64,000 bases of DNA from Taenia hydatigena (Eukaryota; Platyhelminthes; Cestoda; Cyclophyllidea; Taeniidae). Each line of letters begins with the position of its first letter. Positions within the stretch are counted from its first letter, which is position 1. The stretch is taken from contig JADWOT020001882.1 in NCBI GenBank assembly GCA_036345935.2, positions 1-64,000 on the forward strand, in the 5' to 3' direction. The notes below the pieces were generated by a model, which saw only the letters and a program-made list of their open reading frames with translations, had not been told where the DNA came from and searched no databases. Made by a program: the position numbers and the translations under genes. Below, piece after piece: positions 27,362 to 38,390 of this stretch.

Positions 27362-27478
27362 CTAACAGTAAAGTCAAAATTATGGCTAACTTAGACGACT
27401 CAATTGCTGATAACTAGTCACAACACATCAATTGCTGTCCATCAAAAAATTCATTTAACAACTTAATGCCTGAACAAC

Positions 27479-27793
27479 TTGAGTCCCCGTCAAATTGATT
27501 CGGTGTGCCAGTTCTTCGTGTTCATCTGCATTGAGGTATTTTTTCTGGTTATAGCATTTGACCATCTCACTAAGTTGAAACGAGGTAAAGAGAACCCTGC
27601 GTCTGCCTTGCCTCTGTGCCTCAGATAATGCCTGGCTTGCCTGAGGCTGTTCCGCAGTTGGCAGTGTAAGTGGGTTTGAATCTGGAGTAGGCATGCTGGA
27701 AGCAAGTTGCTGGAGAAGAAGGTAATTTGGCACTGAGAAAACGCTTTCCAGAAGTTGTTGATACCCATTTGGCGTTGGAAATGGTTGCTGCAC
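27479..27793 (-). CDS. NK homeobox exon 3 (homeodomain residues 1-44)
   Basis: Starts after TTAACAG|GTGCAG and runs 105 codons to CAA|GTTGTT, a weak donor. Gln/Pro/Ser-rich sequence precedes the homeodomain, which begins with RRRVLFTSFQL and continues to INLTGTQ. The 117-base intron that follows ends in TACTGTTAG. Confidence 0.85.
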
Positions 27794-27818
27794 CTGTTAA
27801 CGTAAGCTCGATGACGTG

Positions 27819-28300
27819 TCAAATAGGAGAGGGTTTAGGCGTTGGTGAGGTCGTCAGAGTAGCATCAGTTTTAGGTTGCCCTGAGCTTTCACCTTTCTTT
27901 TTAGGCAAAGACAAGTCGATGCGGGATATCTGTTGTAGCACAGGCATTGGAGTGCTAGACGATTGAGGACTGCGTAATGAAAATACGGGCGCTGACTCTA
28001 ATGCAACCGAATCACTGGAGGTAGCCTCATCAATTTTCCGCCGCTTCGGTGGCAAAAGACTCAGTTGGTTTCGTTCGTCTTCATCGTTGTTCCGTGGCAA
28101 ATGCATAAAGGGAGAATCAGGCAGTTGAAATTTAGGCGATTTAGCCAGAGCAGACACCGTCTCTTTCACCCTTTGTGAGGCAGGTGTTGCTTGTTATGCT
28201 TGTTGTAGTACGGTAGATAACATAGACGATAAGGCGGATTGTTGAGTACCCGAGTTTGTCTCTCCCTCAATTACAACAGAACAACCCGCACTTGGTGCAC
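27819..28300 (-). CDS. NK homeobox exon 2 (linker), with internal stop
   Basis: A strong acceptor (CTTTTTACAG|GTGCACC) starts the exon at 28300 in the phase left by exon 1. It encodes a Ser/Pro/Gln-rich linker (LSSMLSTVLQQA, then stop TAA 28194-28196, then QATPASQRVKETVSALAKSP) and a basic run PPKRRKIDE that looks like a nuclear localisation signal. The frame ends at TGA 27819-27821, before any usable donor. GTATTT near 27988 is an alternative phase-0 donor that would skip the last third. Confidence 0.6.
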
Positions 28301-28605
28301 CTGTAAAAAGAACGAACGGAATAAAAACGCGTGCATCTGCATGTGAGTAGATATTATCTCCACATTTGTTAGGGTCAAGGGCTTATTCATTTCGAGTGTG
28401 CTATTTTGAGTATGCAATTGGTCCTGTTCGATCTCAAACCTCCTGACTTGACTGGATGCAAATACGTGGTCATCGGGACGGCAAGTGAGTTTATCTTTAA
28501 CTCAACTGGATGGAAAATGGTAATAAAAGTGCAAAAGCTATAGATAGAAAGGTATGCAAACAAGGGCGGACATAGAGAGTGGTAAAATAATTAGGCAGAC
28601 AATAC

Positions 28606-28687
28606 CATTTGCTTGTAGCGCTGCAAGAATTTGGAGTTGTTCGGGATCTATGAGGTCCAAAAAACTTCTCACTGTAAGGTTGGACAT
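28606..28687 (-). CDS. NK homeobox exon 1 (tinman motif)
   Basis: 82 bases: ATG at 28687-28685, 27 codons plus one base, then AATG|GTATTG. The product begins MSNLTVRSFLDLIDPEQ. LTVRSFLDL fits the tinman (TN, eh1-like) motif that recruits Groucho-type corepressors and sits near the N-terminus of NK proteins. Phase 1 fits the strong acceptor of exon 2. Confidence 0.75.
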
Positions 28688-28742
28688 GATGTACTTTTGA
28701 TCACACAGTTCTGCGCTGTTTCTTCGACTGAATTACTAACCG

Positions 28743-28750
28743 TATTTATA
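28743..28750 (-). promoter_or_regulatory. TATA box of the NK homeobox gene
   Basis: TATAAATA on the minus strand lies about 56 bases before the ATG. An inverted CCAAT-type motif (ATTGGCT) is about 12 bases further upstream. The spacing suits a short 5' untranslated region. Confidence 0.55.
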
Positions 28751-30948
28751 GACTATGAGAGCCAATAAAATCTCTAATTACGGGTCAGACCAATAGGATT
28801 CTTGAGTCTTGGAACATGTTGATTGTTTTGAAGGGGGGAGGCTTACGTGATTTTTTAAATTTTGGTCTCAAAGACTCTTTATTTTGACGCTTAATTTGCT
28901 TTTACTTTGAATCTTCCTACTTTCGCCTCATCGGCTGACTGTGATTTCCTTTTTTCCTGTTGCCCTAATGGTAACTCTTTGAAGCCGGAACGAATGGATC
29001 TTGGTGGGTGGGTAATCAGCAACTGTACACATTAATGAATAGGCTGTAAAGATGCAAATTAATCAGGCTGTCATCCGAATGGGTAAAATGTATTTTTTGC
29101 TAAAACATAAACTCAAATCGAATTGGCCTTTAACGATGCTGGAGCCAAGTATATTTCTCTGTAAAATCTCTTTGGTTGAAGCTTTGAAATTTTCCTGAAT
29201 GCTGAGGCTAAGTAAGGAGGGTTCTAAAGATCTGTTTTTAGTGGTGCAAATACCTTACTAGAAACCATTCTAGACGCTATGTGGAGGTGTAATTCCTTGA
29301 CAGTTTGGGTAGGTAACTTTATTTATATGCATTCTTTCTACAAAGTAGAAAAGGAAAAAGGGCAATCACAAGTACTTTCTTGCTAAAGAAGTAACAAATA
29401 ATTTGTAAACCATGCTTAGGTAAAGGTACACATGGCCCAAGTGGATGGTTAGAAAGTGCTGGAGGAGAATTATCGTTTCGAGGAATTGGTAGAAACACTC
29501 AAGGCAACACTTAGTCCATAAAAACCAATGTAAAAGGTTAAATTGCACCGAATCTTATGGCATATTAGTCATCTTAGGGCAAATTTTTTTCCTTGTTGAA
29601 TTTTTGAACAAAACTGTGGTTCTTCCTCAATGGGTCCAATTTTCGTACCTAAAGAAAAAAATCGACAGAAAAATTCAAAATAAAGCAGCAATTTTCATAC
29701 TCTTAACCATTCATTATGAGCGTAAAGTTCTACTTTGGCAAAAACGCTATTTTAGTGGCAAATTTTAAATTAGAAAAACGGGGAATAATCTTAAAGGGAC
29801 TAAAAAACAGTTGACTTGTAGATAGCCTTAATTTAAGGATGTATACAATCACCTCGACATAAACAAAGGCAAACGTAACACTCTGAATAGCTTCTTCACT
29901 AATTAAAAATCTATTCAACTAAGAGTGGGTTTAAATATGTCATGGAATTAATTTAGAGTAGCTCCCAGATAGAACTCAAGGTCATGATAATGGTTGACAG
30001 TGGGTTTCTAAGGTAGGAGAATCTTTTTGTTCAATAAAATAACTGGATGCTCGTTTCTCCGCCTAAAGCCTAAAAAACGCTACCAGGTTATTTAAGAACT
30101 TCTTGAAGATAATCCCTATAATAATGGCGTCTTTAGGCTGGAAGTAACACCATCTTGGAGATCGGGTTGAAGTAGTTGTCATCCTGGTGGCTGGGCGTGC
30201 CCAGGGCTAAAGTTATTTCTATTTGTTCAAATTTAGTGAACATTACTGTATTTTTGGGTTTTATTTTCTTTAATCTTTCATTTACATGCTTTCCTGTATC
30301 ACTCAATAGTTACTTCTGTTACTTCTCATCGCAAATGCGTCTAAATTCTGCTACTTGGTTCCACCTAGAGTCGCTTATTTGCAGTAATGTTGAAATCAAT
30401 CACCGAAAATACCTTTTAAATGGTCGATTTCATTATCAAACCACACATTTAATAGGTGTTGAGTTACATTTTGTTTTCCATCTTTTTCCATAAAACTTGG
30501 CACCTTTTGACTAAACGTGCCTTTTCGGCTCTGTTTTGACCTGTGAAGGCCCTATAGAACTGCGACCCCAACTAAGGCACTTTAATTCCTCTCTTTTTAG
30601 CTGTGCTATCTGCTATGGATGAAGTAATGGAGTGCTATAATAGCTCCAGTCTAATCATAACTTGCGGACTTCTGGCTCCAGTTCGAGATGGCGGAAGCCA
30701 ACACTTACATCAGCCTTCCTAGGTGGTAACCCTGACACATTACCAGGCGCTGAAACCAACCTTAAGCTTTAGCTAGATTCCAATAAGAAGAGAAACATTC
30801 CACTAAGATTAAGTAATGAGTGTATCTTCCCAAATGAGAGGCGTAACATAGATGAACAATAAAAACTAAAGTAAAGGAAAGGAGAAAGGCGAAAAGCCAA
30901 CTCCAAAAAAATGCAAGGTTTCGAAGTAATGCTCTCTGCACCAGTTTT
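28751..30948. other. No gene seen
   Basis: AT-rich DNA upstream of the homeobox promoter and downstream of the receptor fragment. Short frames at 29366-29548, 29730-29918 and 30176-30493 show no motif or splice support. Confidence 0.5.
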
Positions 30949-31137
30949 CTACGTGGGAAGGCAAATGTAAATAAAAAAGGGAGTTGTTTCGAAAGGCGGC
31001 ATCTGAAGTTCTGGGTGTGAAGGCATCTCCCGTTGAAACTCCGCTTGCAACTCCTCTTCGTACTGCTTGCGGAAACAGTTTTCGATGGGGAAGAAGTCCA
31101 GGCGGCGTTGTTGATGTAGCTCCTACACGTAAGACTC
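30949..31137 (-). pseudogene. RyR copy 1, last exon with premature stop
   Basis: After TTATTTAG| the exon reads ESYV, stop, ELHQQRRLDFFP, then CFRKQYEEEL, matching the receptor C-terminus (ESYVWKMYQERCW, CFRKQYED). TAG at 31123-31125 stands where the family has tryptophan. The frame then stays open to TAG 30949-30951, longer than the vertebrate C-terminus, so the true end is uncertain. Confidence 0.85.
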
Positions 31138-31576
31138 CTAAATAACGCACGTACCTCCAGAGATCGTCAGTCGTTTCAAAATAACTACTCCCAAAGACGT
31201 TATGTCATGCCTAATCGTTAGAAATGGGTCTGACTCATGAGGGATGAAGTCGTGTCAGCACAGTATTATCCACGACTTAAGCCTAAAAAGTCATCTTTAA
31301 CTCCGAGCAATAATCTATAACGAAACTCGAGGCCTAAACAATGATGATGACTTTCACAGTCAGTTATCAAACTATCCAGTCTGAAGCTTTTGCACAATCC
31401 AACGCTCGTAATCAGGTCTGTCTGCGGCTTCGCCATCCTGCAACACGCAGAATCGGACACCTCCGTTTTCATGGCACTGCGGTCAGTGTCATGCGAACCA
31501 CAGCAACAAATGCAACAACTGTGACGCAGTGAAGAAAGAGTACACAAAAATAACAATAATGTACGTGTAAACATAC

Positions 31577-31628
31577 CTGGCCGGTGAAGTTGGTGTCGGG
31601 TTTGTTGATTATGTGCGTGAGGAAGTAC
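31577..31628 (-). pseudogene. RyR copy 1, short helix exon
   Basis: 52 bases between CTTTTGTAG| and |GTATGT encoding YFLTHIINKPDTNFTGQ, which matches the family segment FFLMYLINKDETEHTGQ. The phase fits both neighbours, but the upstream exon with the HGFETH zinc-binding histidines was not found between 31640 and 32150. Confidence 0.85.
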
Positions 31629-32152
31629 CTACAAAAGGCAGATGTGTCTGCATTAATCAAGGGACATAGACCACAACGCGTACCCATCCATGTGTCACAT
31701 TGCCTCAAAGGGTGAGGAGATTAACTGTGCGATCAAAAATGAAATGCATCAATTCAAAACCTATCTAATTAGCATATAATCCAGCGCACATTGAATAATA
31801 AGAATATGAGGCCAACGGTACTTCAGAGAACACAACAGTTGATGTCAAGCTTTACCCCTCTTCCCCTTCCCCTCCTTCCATAATTTTGATGACAATCAAA
31901 CTGAGAGGAGGACTGAGGGCCCCCTTCTCAAAAAGCAAACAAACTGATCATTAGGCACGGCAACATGAAGCTTAGACGGATTAGACTGAAAAAAATGGTT
32001 TGACCCTTGCGTGTTGGGGACCATGCGTTCGGTCGAATCGGCTAAGCCTTGATTTGTCTGCCCGTGGAATCAAATAAGCGTGCAAGCTAATAACGAAATT
32101 GTGTATGCGTTTAATGTGTTGATCTAAGTCATGTGTAGTAATGTCACATTAC

Positions 32153-32249
32153 TCCTTTCCAATGCCACAGGTAAAGCACCTGGACTCCAAGTCCTCCCGC
32201 ACCTGCTCTGACTGATCTCGTAGGTCGCTAAAGGCGTCGATAATGAGAC
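32153..32249 (-). pseudogene. RyR copy 1, S6-end/zinc-site exon
   Basis: Encodes LIIDAFSDLRDQSEQVRED and CFTCGIG, matching family motifs LIIDAFGELRDQQEQVKED and CFICGIG; the two zinc-binding cysteines are kept. The expected acceptor is TTTTTACAA|GTCTC, so the AG is lost. Using the next AG would shift the frame. The donor is probably GA|GTAATG. Confidence 0.88.
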
Positions 32250-33244
32250 TTGTAAAAAGGAGAAGGACAAAGTTGTACACTCAATTTCAGAAACCCTTCA
32301 TAATCAAGAGCTTTGAGCATCACCTAGCACTATTGCCAATTCTACAAACTAATTTGCATAAATCCGGTCATCGACCTCGCCGATTTCCGGTGATGACTGC
32401 CAGTCCCTCCATGCATCCACAAAGGGTCTATCTAAACTTATCTACGTCTTATTAGTATAAGTGAAATCCCTGATCTTGTCTGCTGGATCCTAATCCAAAC
32501 TCTAGCAGAAGGGGAACTCGAAGGTCGACGGGTGGGTATAGGCAAATACATTCCGGCAGTTGGCCCACCCATCCTTAGGGAGGGGACGATGGCTCGAACA
32601 CCGCATCCCTTTTAGTGTGTCTGTCTGAAAACAATCAGCGAAACCGATGCATGAAGGAGGTTTCAATGAGTGTGAATTCTTCAAATGAAAGGCATCAGGA
32701 GAGCTGTTAGACATGTTCACAGTATTAGAGGCCACACCAAATGGCGATTTACCATGGCAAGACATCGTAACTTTGCCCGAAAAGAGGCACTTCTAATTAG
32801 CCAAGGGGTCCGATTATTATATACTTTGTTCTGGTAAAAGCTCCACCATTCTTGTAGCACCAAGACAGAAGAAAACGCCTTTCGACATAATTTCCAAATG
32901 GCGCGGCTGTAATTGCCTCGTGAAAATGGAAGCTTCAGTAGACAATTTTCCACTCAATTGAACAGTGCGATTGAAGCCAAACCTCTGCTTCTACATAAGA
33001 TGAGCAATTATTTGATAAATGCGGAGGACAACAAGACATCCAATTAATTCCACCACAATTATTAAAGTAAATTTAATGTAGCAAAAACTTGTGGAGGAAA
33101 ACCACATCAAACCTGGATAGACAGCAAAGCGCCAATGAGACAGGGCAGCTTGAATCTACTTATCAACAAAAATGGTCAAAACTTCAAAAGCCTGTCCTTA
33201 TTCGCCTAGTAATCCAGTCAAGATAAGAGTGCAGAGGCATAAAC

Positions 33245-33359
33245 CTTGAATAATCGCGAGGATGCTGATAATGACAACGAAGAAGAATGACATGTCAAAG
33301 GGGATCCTTAGCGCTTCATGTGCATCACCGTCGGGCGGTTCAATCTCATCTCCGAAACA
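33245..33359 (-). pseudogene. RyR copy 1, pore/S6 exon lacking the pore loop
   Basis: 115 bases after CTCTCCAG|, ending CAAG|GTTTAT. It reads [12 protein letters not shown], then [10 protein letters not shown] and ILAIIQG. The equivalent exon at 62914-63070 is 42 bases longer and holds the FH...AGGGI pore segment. Here 14 codons are missing between TTC and GGA, in frame, so any product could not form a normal selectivity filter. Confidence 0.92.
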
Positions 33360-33451
33360 CTGGAGAGCAGAAAAAGTGAGAGAGCAAATAGCGTCTGTTA
33401 TGCCGGAAAAAAAAAACAAGAAACGAGGAGTGTGGTAGTGAAATTACTCAC

Positions 33452-33583
33452 AGTCAACATGTCGTTACACTTGTATTCCTTCTCTCCGTCCTCCTCTTTA
33501 GTGTATAATTTGCGGAAGAAGTTGAACGCAATGACAGTGGAAAGGTAGATCACAACTAAATGTAACATGACTGCCAGTACGAG
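33452..33583 (-). pseudogene. RyR copy 1, S5-like exon
   Basis: 132 bases, 44 codons, between CTATTTCAG| and |GTGAGT. The product contains [17 protein letters not shown] and [10 protein letters not shown], matching the ryanodine receptor stretch that leads into the pore loop (family motif VAFNFFRKFYNK). The exon itself is intact. Confidence 0.92.
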
Positions 33584-35545
33584 CTGAAATAGACAGGCAT
33601 TTGTTAAGTTAACAGCCATCTAAGTCAGGAATTCTTCAAAAGGTCCAGAAGGATAAAGTAGTGAGCAGCCGCTCAATCGCTTTCAGAGACTCTCAGACTC
33701 GGCTTTCCGCCGTCTGCAAGTTACCCGCGAAATAAATTTCAAGAGCGTTTGTTATATTGACACGAACCTTTAGGTCTATGGACCGAAGTCTACGTCTCTC
33801 AGCCAATGGAAGCATCAATTCTAGTTTGTGACTACCGCTGCTATGCTCCGAATGCTAAAGCCTCAAACTCAGACATTTAGCTTTGCGCTTAGCAAACGAC
33901 CAAGCTCTTGTCGTTAAAAGTCACACCCCCGTGGCTGGATTTGCATTACCATGTAATGACCTAATCACGTTAGGTTGGTAAACCAGTTTTGAGTAAAAAA
34001 CTCACGTTATTCCTGGGTCATCATCTACTACACCAACAACCCCGTAAAAGTGGGGCAACAGGCTCGGTCGGGGTATCACGTGGCCATTGCACCTAAGGTG
34101 ATAAGGTCAAAAAAACACAACAGCGGTCGCAACCACCACGTTCATATGATGAAAGGCCAAAGTATCGCGGCTTCTGATTACATGCGACAAATAAAGCGAA
34201 GCATGGCTGGGCCAAAATCTCGTAGACAGGCGCACTGAAAGGCCTAAGAATGCGTTAAACAATTACAATTTCTTTAAACAGTAATTTGATAATGGCTCTT
34301 TAAGTAAGTTTGACTATGTCAATGACTACTTAAGTGAAGTAAGGCTACCCAATGTTGGCATATCGAAAAGATTAAGCTTGATAGTCAGTCCAAACACCTC
34401 AAAGGGTTGGAATTCCACTAAATTAGTCACGCCTCACGCGATGAATGCTGCGTGTATTGCCGAAAGTAAAGCAGCTAAGTATCTACGGCAAATGCTTAGG
34501 TCACAATTAGTTCAGTTGGATCGCATGGAAGCAGATGGCTGTCGTGTTTCCTGATAGATGTCACCAAACACAACAGCGACTCTGTTAGGTTATCGTCTTT
34601 ATGACCTACATTCGGCTCACTTTGGTTACCACGTGATTAGTCTTATTGGAGAACAGAGGAATGGGCTCGATAGCTACCCCTTAGTTTCAATGGGATGAAA
34701 TTCTGTACAGGTCTCCCAGAATACTAATGAATCTCAAAACTGTTTCGATTACTCAAAAGTGGGTGCTGCAAGGGACAGAGTATGAGCAACTCCATAATGG
34801 CGAGACTTTCACTAGGGGTTGTTTTTGCTGAAGTCGAATACATGTGTACATATGGCTGTAGCAGCCTAAGACCTAGGAGGGATGAATACATTTGGTAAGG
34901 GATTGGACTAAAACTACTGACATGATTCAGACGTCAGCTCACCTGACGATGCAAATGTGGCGTGTTACAGTCACCTCTACCAATGAGATATGGCAAAACC
35001 TGTACTGATGAAATTCTACGACCAAACTCTACTGCCACTTAGTAGGTAGTAGTTCCAAGTTGTGCGCCAAATACTGATCTCAGCGCTACTCCTCCACATT
35101 CGCAAAATTTGATGCGAACAGACTCAATCAACCTAACCCTTCTCTATTGCTATTAAGATGAAGGCGTGGCGTTGTTAAGAAAGCAAATGTCCCCTTCGTC
35201 CGAAGCGTATGCTGAAGTGAACTTCTATTGCTGCAACTTCGCTCTTGCATCCTTAGAGTGGTCGGTTTACGCCGGTTCCAGAGTCCTTCAATTGCATCCT
35301 TGTATGGACTCGGTTGGTAGAAAACACAAAAACAAAACAATAATTTGTCACAAAAGTTCAGGTGTCTACAAGATCTGAAGGAAATATTTTAGGAGGAGGG
35401 ACATGGTTTGATCCACACAACTCGGTGTCATGTAATAAACAATGCAATGATCAAGGCACCGCAATGGAAGTTCTTATTCGACAGAACCACGTTGTCTCTC
35501 TGCACGCGCGTCTCTTGTCTTTATCGGTAGAGCAGAGGAGGGAAT

Positions 35546-36839
35546 CGGTGTCCATGCTGTCTTAAGTCCCGCACCGCGCGTGTGCAATGGAAATAAAGTG
35601 ACCCTCCATTACAATTTCCTCTCCTCAGCAATAGTCTAGCGCCGGTTTTTTCTTCCTCATCACCTCTTTTACTCATGCTACTTCTGCTCTCATTGTGCGA
35701 TTTCACGTGTAGCAGATGGAAGGGAGATGTGGAACCTCAGTCTGGTAGGAAGACTTACCTAGAGTAGGCGATGCTGGACCCGATGCTGGTTACTGCACCC
35801 AAAACCATCATTCGCAGCAACGGCATCGACGTCTTTGTTCACTTTAATGTCATTGGCATCAGTGAATATGACTGACATGGATTCGAACTTGAAAATTTTA
35901 AGTACTCTTCTACGTGGGTGGATTGAAAGGCACGGATGCGAAAAGGAACCTGCGCTCCGTGTGTGAGTGACTAAAAAGACATGTTGTGGCCAGCTAATGA
36001 GTCTTGCACAAATGCATCGCTAGTGAATTGAAGGTTAACGACGCCACATAATCGCCTCATCTTCAGTCCCATCAAGACCCTTTATGGGTCGTTAGTCGTC
36101 ACATACGCAGAACATTCAGCAGGATTTCTACAGCTCAAATGACAACCCCATTTCACGATATTAAAAAAAGTCTGCCTGATTACTTTCTGCTGCTGCCTCA
36201 TTAATGGATGTCAAGCCGGAGCCGGCAAATGTTTTAGCAACTGAGACGAGTTTACCATAATTGCAGAATGTGATCGCAGCGTCAAGCTACCAACTTACCT
36301 CCATTCCATTCGAAGACGATAAGAAATGTCCGCACATCAATTGTGGTCTGAATTTGCCCATACCTTTGGACTTAGGTACAGCAGTAATGAGTGGACGAGA
36401 TGCTCTTATTGCATTTTTTATTCGCGAGACAAATTCTTTTTTCTGGCTCAAATGACCAAAAGGGGAAGAAGAGGAGTCATGAGAAATCTACAGCGATCTT
36501 GAGAAGGAAGAGGAAAACGACGACGATGACACTTTGAACTTTAATTTTGACTAGACCGCACATTTTCGAATGGACCATTTTCTAATGTAAACGGTGTCAT
36601 CATTATATAGCATTGGATTTTAACTGTCATCACAAATGTTTTTTTCAAATACTGTGTGGCTCAATCCCTCTCGACACTGTTTCCCATTCAACACCTTATT
36701 TGTCGAATCGGGCTTAAAGCTCCCATACTTTCTTTGATTAATTACGGAGTCTTCTGTATTTGGTCACCCCCTGTACTTCGCAGACCTCCGGAGAAGGACA
36801 AGGATTGAAGCAAAATATGATATTGGACAGAGTTGCGCT
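35546..36839. other. No gene seen
   Basis: No motif or paired splice sites were found. Frames at 35521-35706 (minus) and 36261-36455 (plus) are short and unrecognised. GA-rich runs lie at about 36460-36530. Confidence 0.45.
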
Positions 36840-38390
36840 CGATCCCGAAATTATTTTTGCTAAGATTTTTATGTCTAGCTGCATAGCAAATTTGTAAGTT
36901 TAATGCAAATTTTTAGTTTTACAATTTTGTGTGAGTTTTGCTTTAATTCTCATCCTCCAACGGCATTCAGATCCGGACTCCTGCTTTTACCAGCTCATTG
37001 GCTCCTGAGAAGTCGACATCTGCTCTGGGTCTGCAGATCACCACTCCAAAGTCGTGGACGTATAAGCACTATAAATAGGCGTAAGTGAGCAAACACAGTC
37101 ACCGTAACATCCCGAACTCTTTGGAGCATCAGCCGGTCAGCCAACATGTCACGAAGCTTGTAGGTGCATGTGGTGCTCCACTTTGTTCAGTCGTCCTTGC
37201 TGGAGATCTGGATGCCTTCAGACGCAAACAGGTAGAGCGCTGCATACGAGCTGCAGATAGCAAGAATGCCCTTGCATTCTGTGCAACATCATTTGCATGG
37301 AGAGAATTGCAGAGCAGTGCGGAGGTGTGAATGGGTGTTGAATGCAAAGGTCCGATGTTAAACAAAGAAAACTAGAAGCCTTGTTGTCTGAAGGCAAGAG
37401 AGCAGGAAAATGAGTGCAACTGCAGTAAGGATACATGCATCAGTGACAGGAAAATAGAGAGAAGACGTTTTGGATGGGCTTATGTCGTGTTGATGGAGTC
37501 GCCGGTCGTCTCAGCTGTACATTGACCCTTCATTCCCAGCAGATGTCAACAGTGGTAGAACCCCAACTCCATCCGCACTTCATCCTTTCATTCACTCCAG
37601 CAGTCGCAGTTTCCACCGTGGCAGGTCTGCTGGCCATGGACCTCACTACACTACGCCTCCTGGATATTCTTCTGCGCAAAGACAGCGTTTGCGATACCAT
37701 GGCATGGTGATAGAAAACGTGTGCAGTTGCAGACCCCACCTCGACAACCGCGGCCCACAGACGACTGGCATGACCGAGATGTTGGATAGTTAAGACACCC
37801 AAAACCACGGACTCAGTGACTACCGCGCATAAAGAGCAAAGGCGGTCACTAACTTCATTGCAGAATCGTGATGTTTAACAAGAACGGTGTGCTCATTTGT
37901 AGACCTTCATGGCCTGATCACACTAATTTTCTGCGTGAGAAAATAAATCTCGTTCTCCGAAAAATTGATAAAGGAGCACACCAAAATCGGATTCCGCCAC
38001 TTTGCTGCTATGAGGATGGCTACTAGTTGTTAGTATTGTCTTTGGATGTCACTTAGTAAAGGGGTTTGGTTTCTGCAACAGTCAACACCTCGCACAGTCA
38101 GTCATCTGTGTCACATTTTGGCGTGCCTAGCGGCTACAGGTCAGGGTGAAGGCAAACGAAAGAACGGTATGGCGATCAAGACCTCGGTTCTAATGAATCC
38201 AAGTGCGATGCTCAATGTAGCAGCTGCAAGAAGGACTGCTGAACGCGCTCACAACAGGTATTTGTCTGACGGGAATTCTTCACCACATTGTCCCTGTCAT
38301 ACAATGATGACGCCAATTGAGGCTGATAATTTGGATCAGCTCACCCTATGCTCTTAAGTCTGAATATACATTTATTATTTACCAATTTAT
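36840..38390. repeat. Inverted duplication IR2, left arm
   Basis: About 1.5 kb matching the reverse complement of about 45600-47300. Anchors include CTTTAATTCTCATC (36941) against the reverse of 47208-47223, CTGGGTCTGCAGATCACCA (37025) against the reverse of about 47117-47135, and GTCATACAATGAT (38299) against the reverse of 45669-45681. Identity is roughly 70-75%. A 103-codon frame at 38046-38357 aligns with 45670-46044 (minus) at DNA level, but the proteins do not keep a common sequence, so neither is called a gene. Confidence 0.85.

Larger units (their letters stand above)
26952..28687 (-). pseudogene. NK-class homeobox gene, reading frame broken three times
   Basis: The protein would be a DNA-binding transcription factor of the NK2/NK3 (tinman/bagpipe) group acting in the nucleus. 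Exon 1 carries the tinman repressor motif (LTVRSFLDL). Exons 3 and 4 carry a homeodomain with F8, Y25-L26, W48-F49-Q50-N51, R53, and the NK-type tyrosine at position 54, in NRRYKTKL. It is split between residues 44 and 45, a known intron position of NK genes. Unusual core residues are M16 for L, Y20 for F and H31 for R. Three breaks are visible: TAA at 28194-28196 inside exon 2; a frame change between TGA 27819-27821 and the exon 3 acceptor at 27794; and a frame change near 27165, where TAG 27158-27160 cuts off a further 66-codon coding-like tail (SELKQQSKTLAKMLENQ). It could be a decayed copy or a working gene with assembly indels. Confidence 0.85.
30949..33583 (-). pseudogene. Ryanodine receptor C-terminal gene fragment, copy 1
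   Basis: Ryanodine receptors are intracellular calcium-release channels of the sarco/endoplasmic reticulum. Five exons of the extreme C-terminus lie in the correct order with introns retained: outer helix and S5-like region (33452-33583), pore to S6 (33245-33359), cytoplasmic S6 end and zinc-binding start (about 32153-32249), a short helix (31577-31628) and the last exon (30949-31137). Damage: a 42-base in-frame loss removes the pore helix and GGGI selectivity filter. The acceptor of the third exon reads AA instead of AG. The exon that should hold the zinc-binding histidines is not found. A tryptophan codon in the last exon is TAG. Upstream receptor exons are absent. This is an unprocessed, partial pseudogene; a working gene is expected elsewhere in the genome. 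Confidence 0.88.
32312..35545. repeat. Inverted duplication IR1, left arm
   Basis: About 3.2 kb that matches the reverse complement of 60775-64000. Intron and flanking sequence match about as well as exons (roughly 90-94% by eye). The match is still good where the other arm runs off the window, so the left end shown is only a minimum. Apart from the 42-base exon deletion, this arm has about 36 extra bases near 35250-35285. A 68-codon frame that is open in the other arm (61587-61793) has stops here near 34551. Confidence 0.93.

Noticed and set aside
33198..33419. Start of an independent small membrane protein at 33419 (minus)
   Set aside because: The first part is intron sequence. The real coding portion is the receptor exon 33245-33359 with clear splice borders, and the residues after IIQG are intron read-through.
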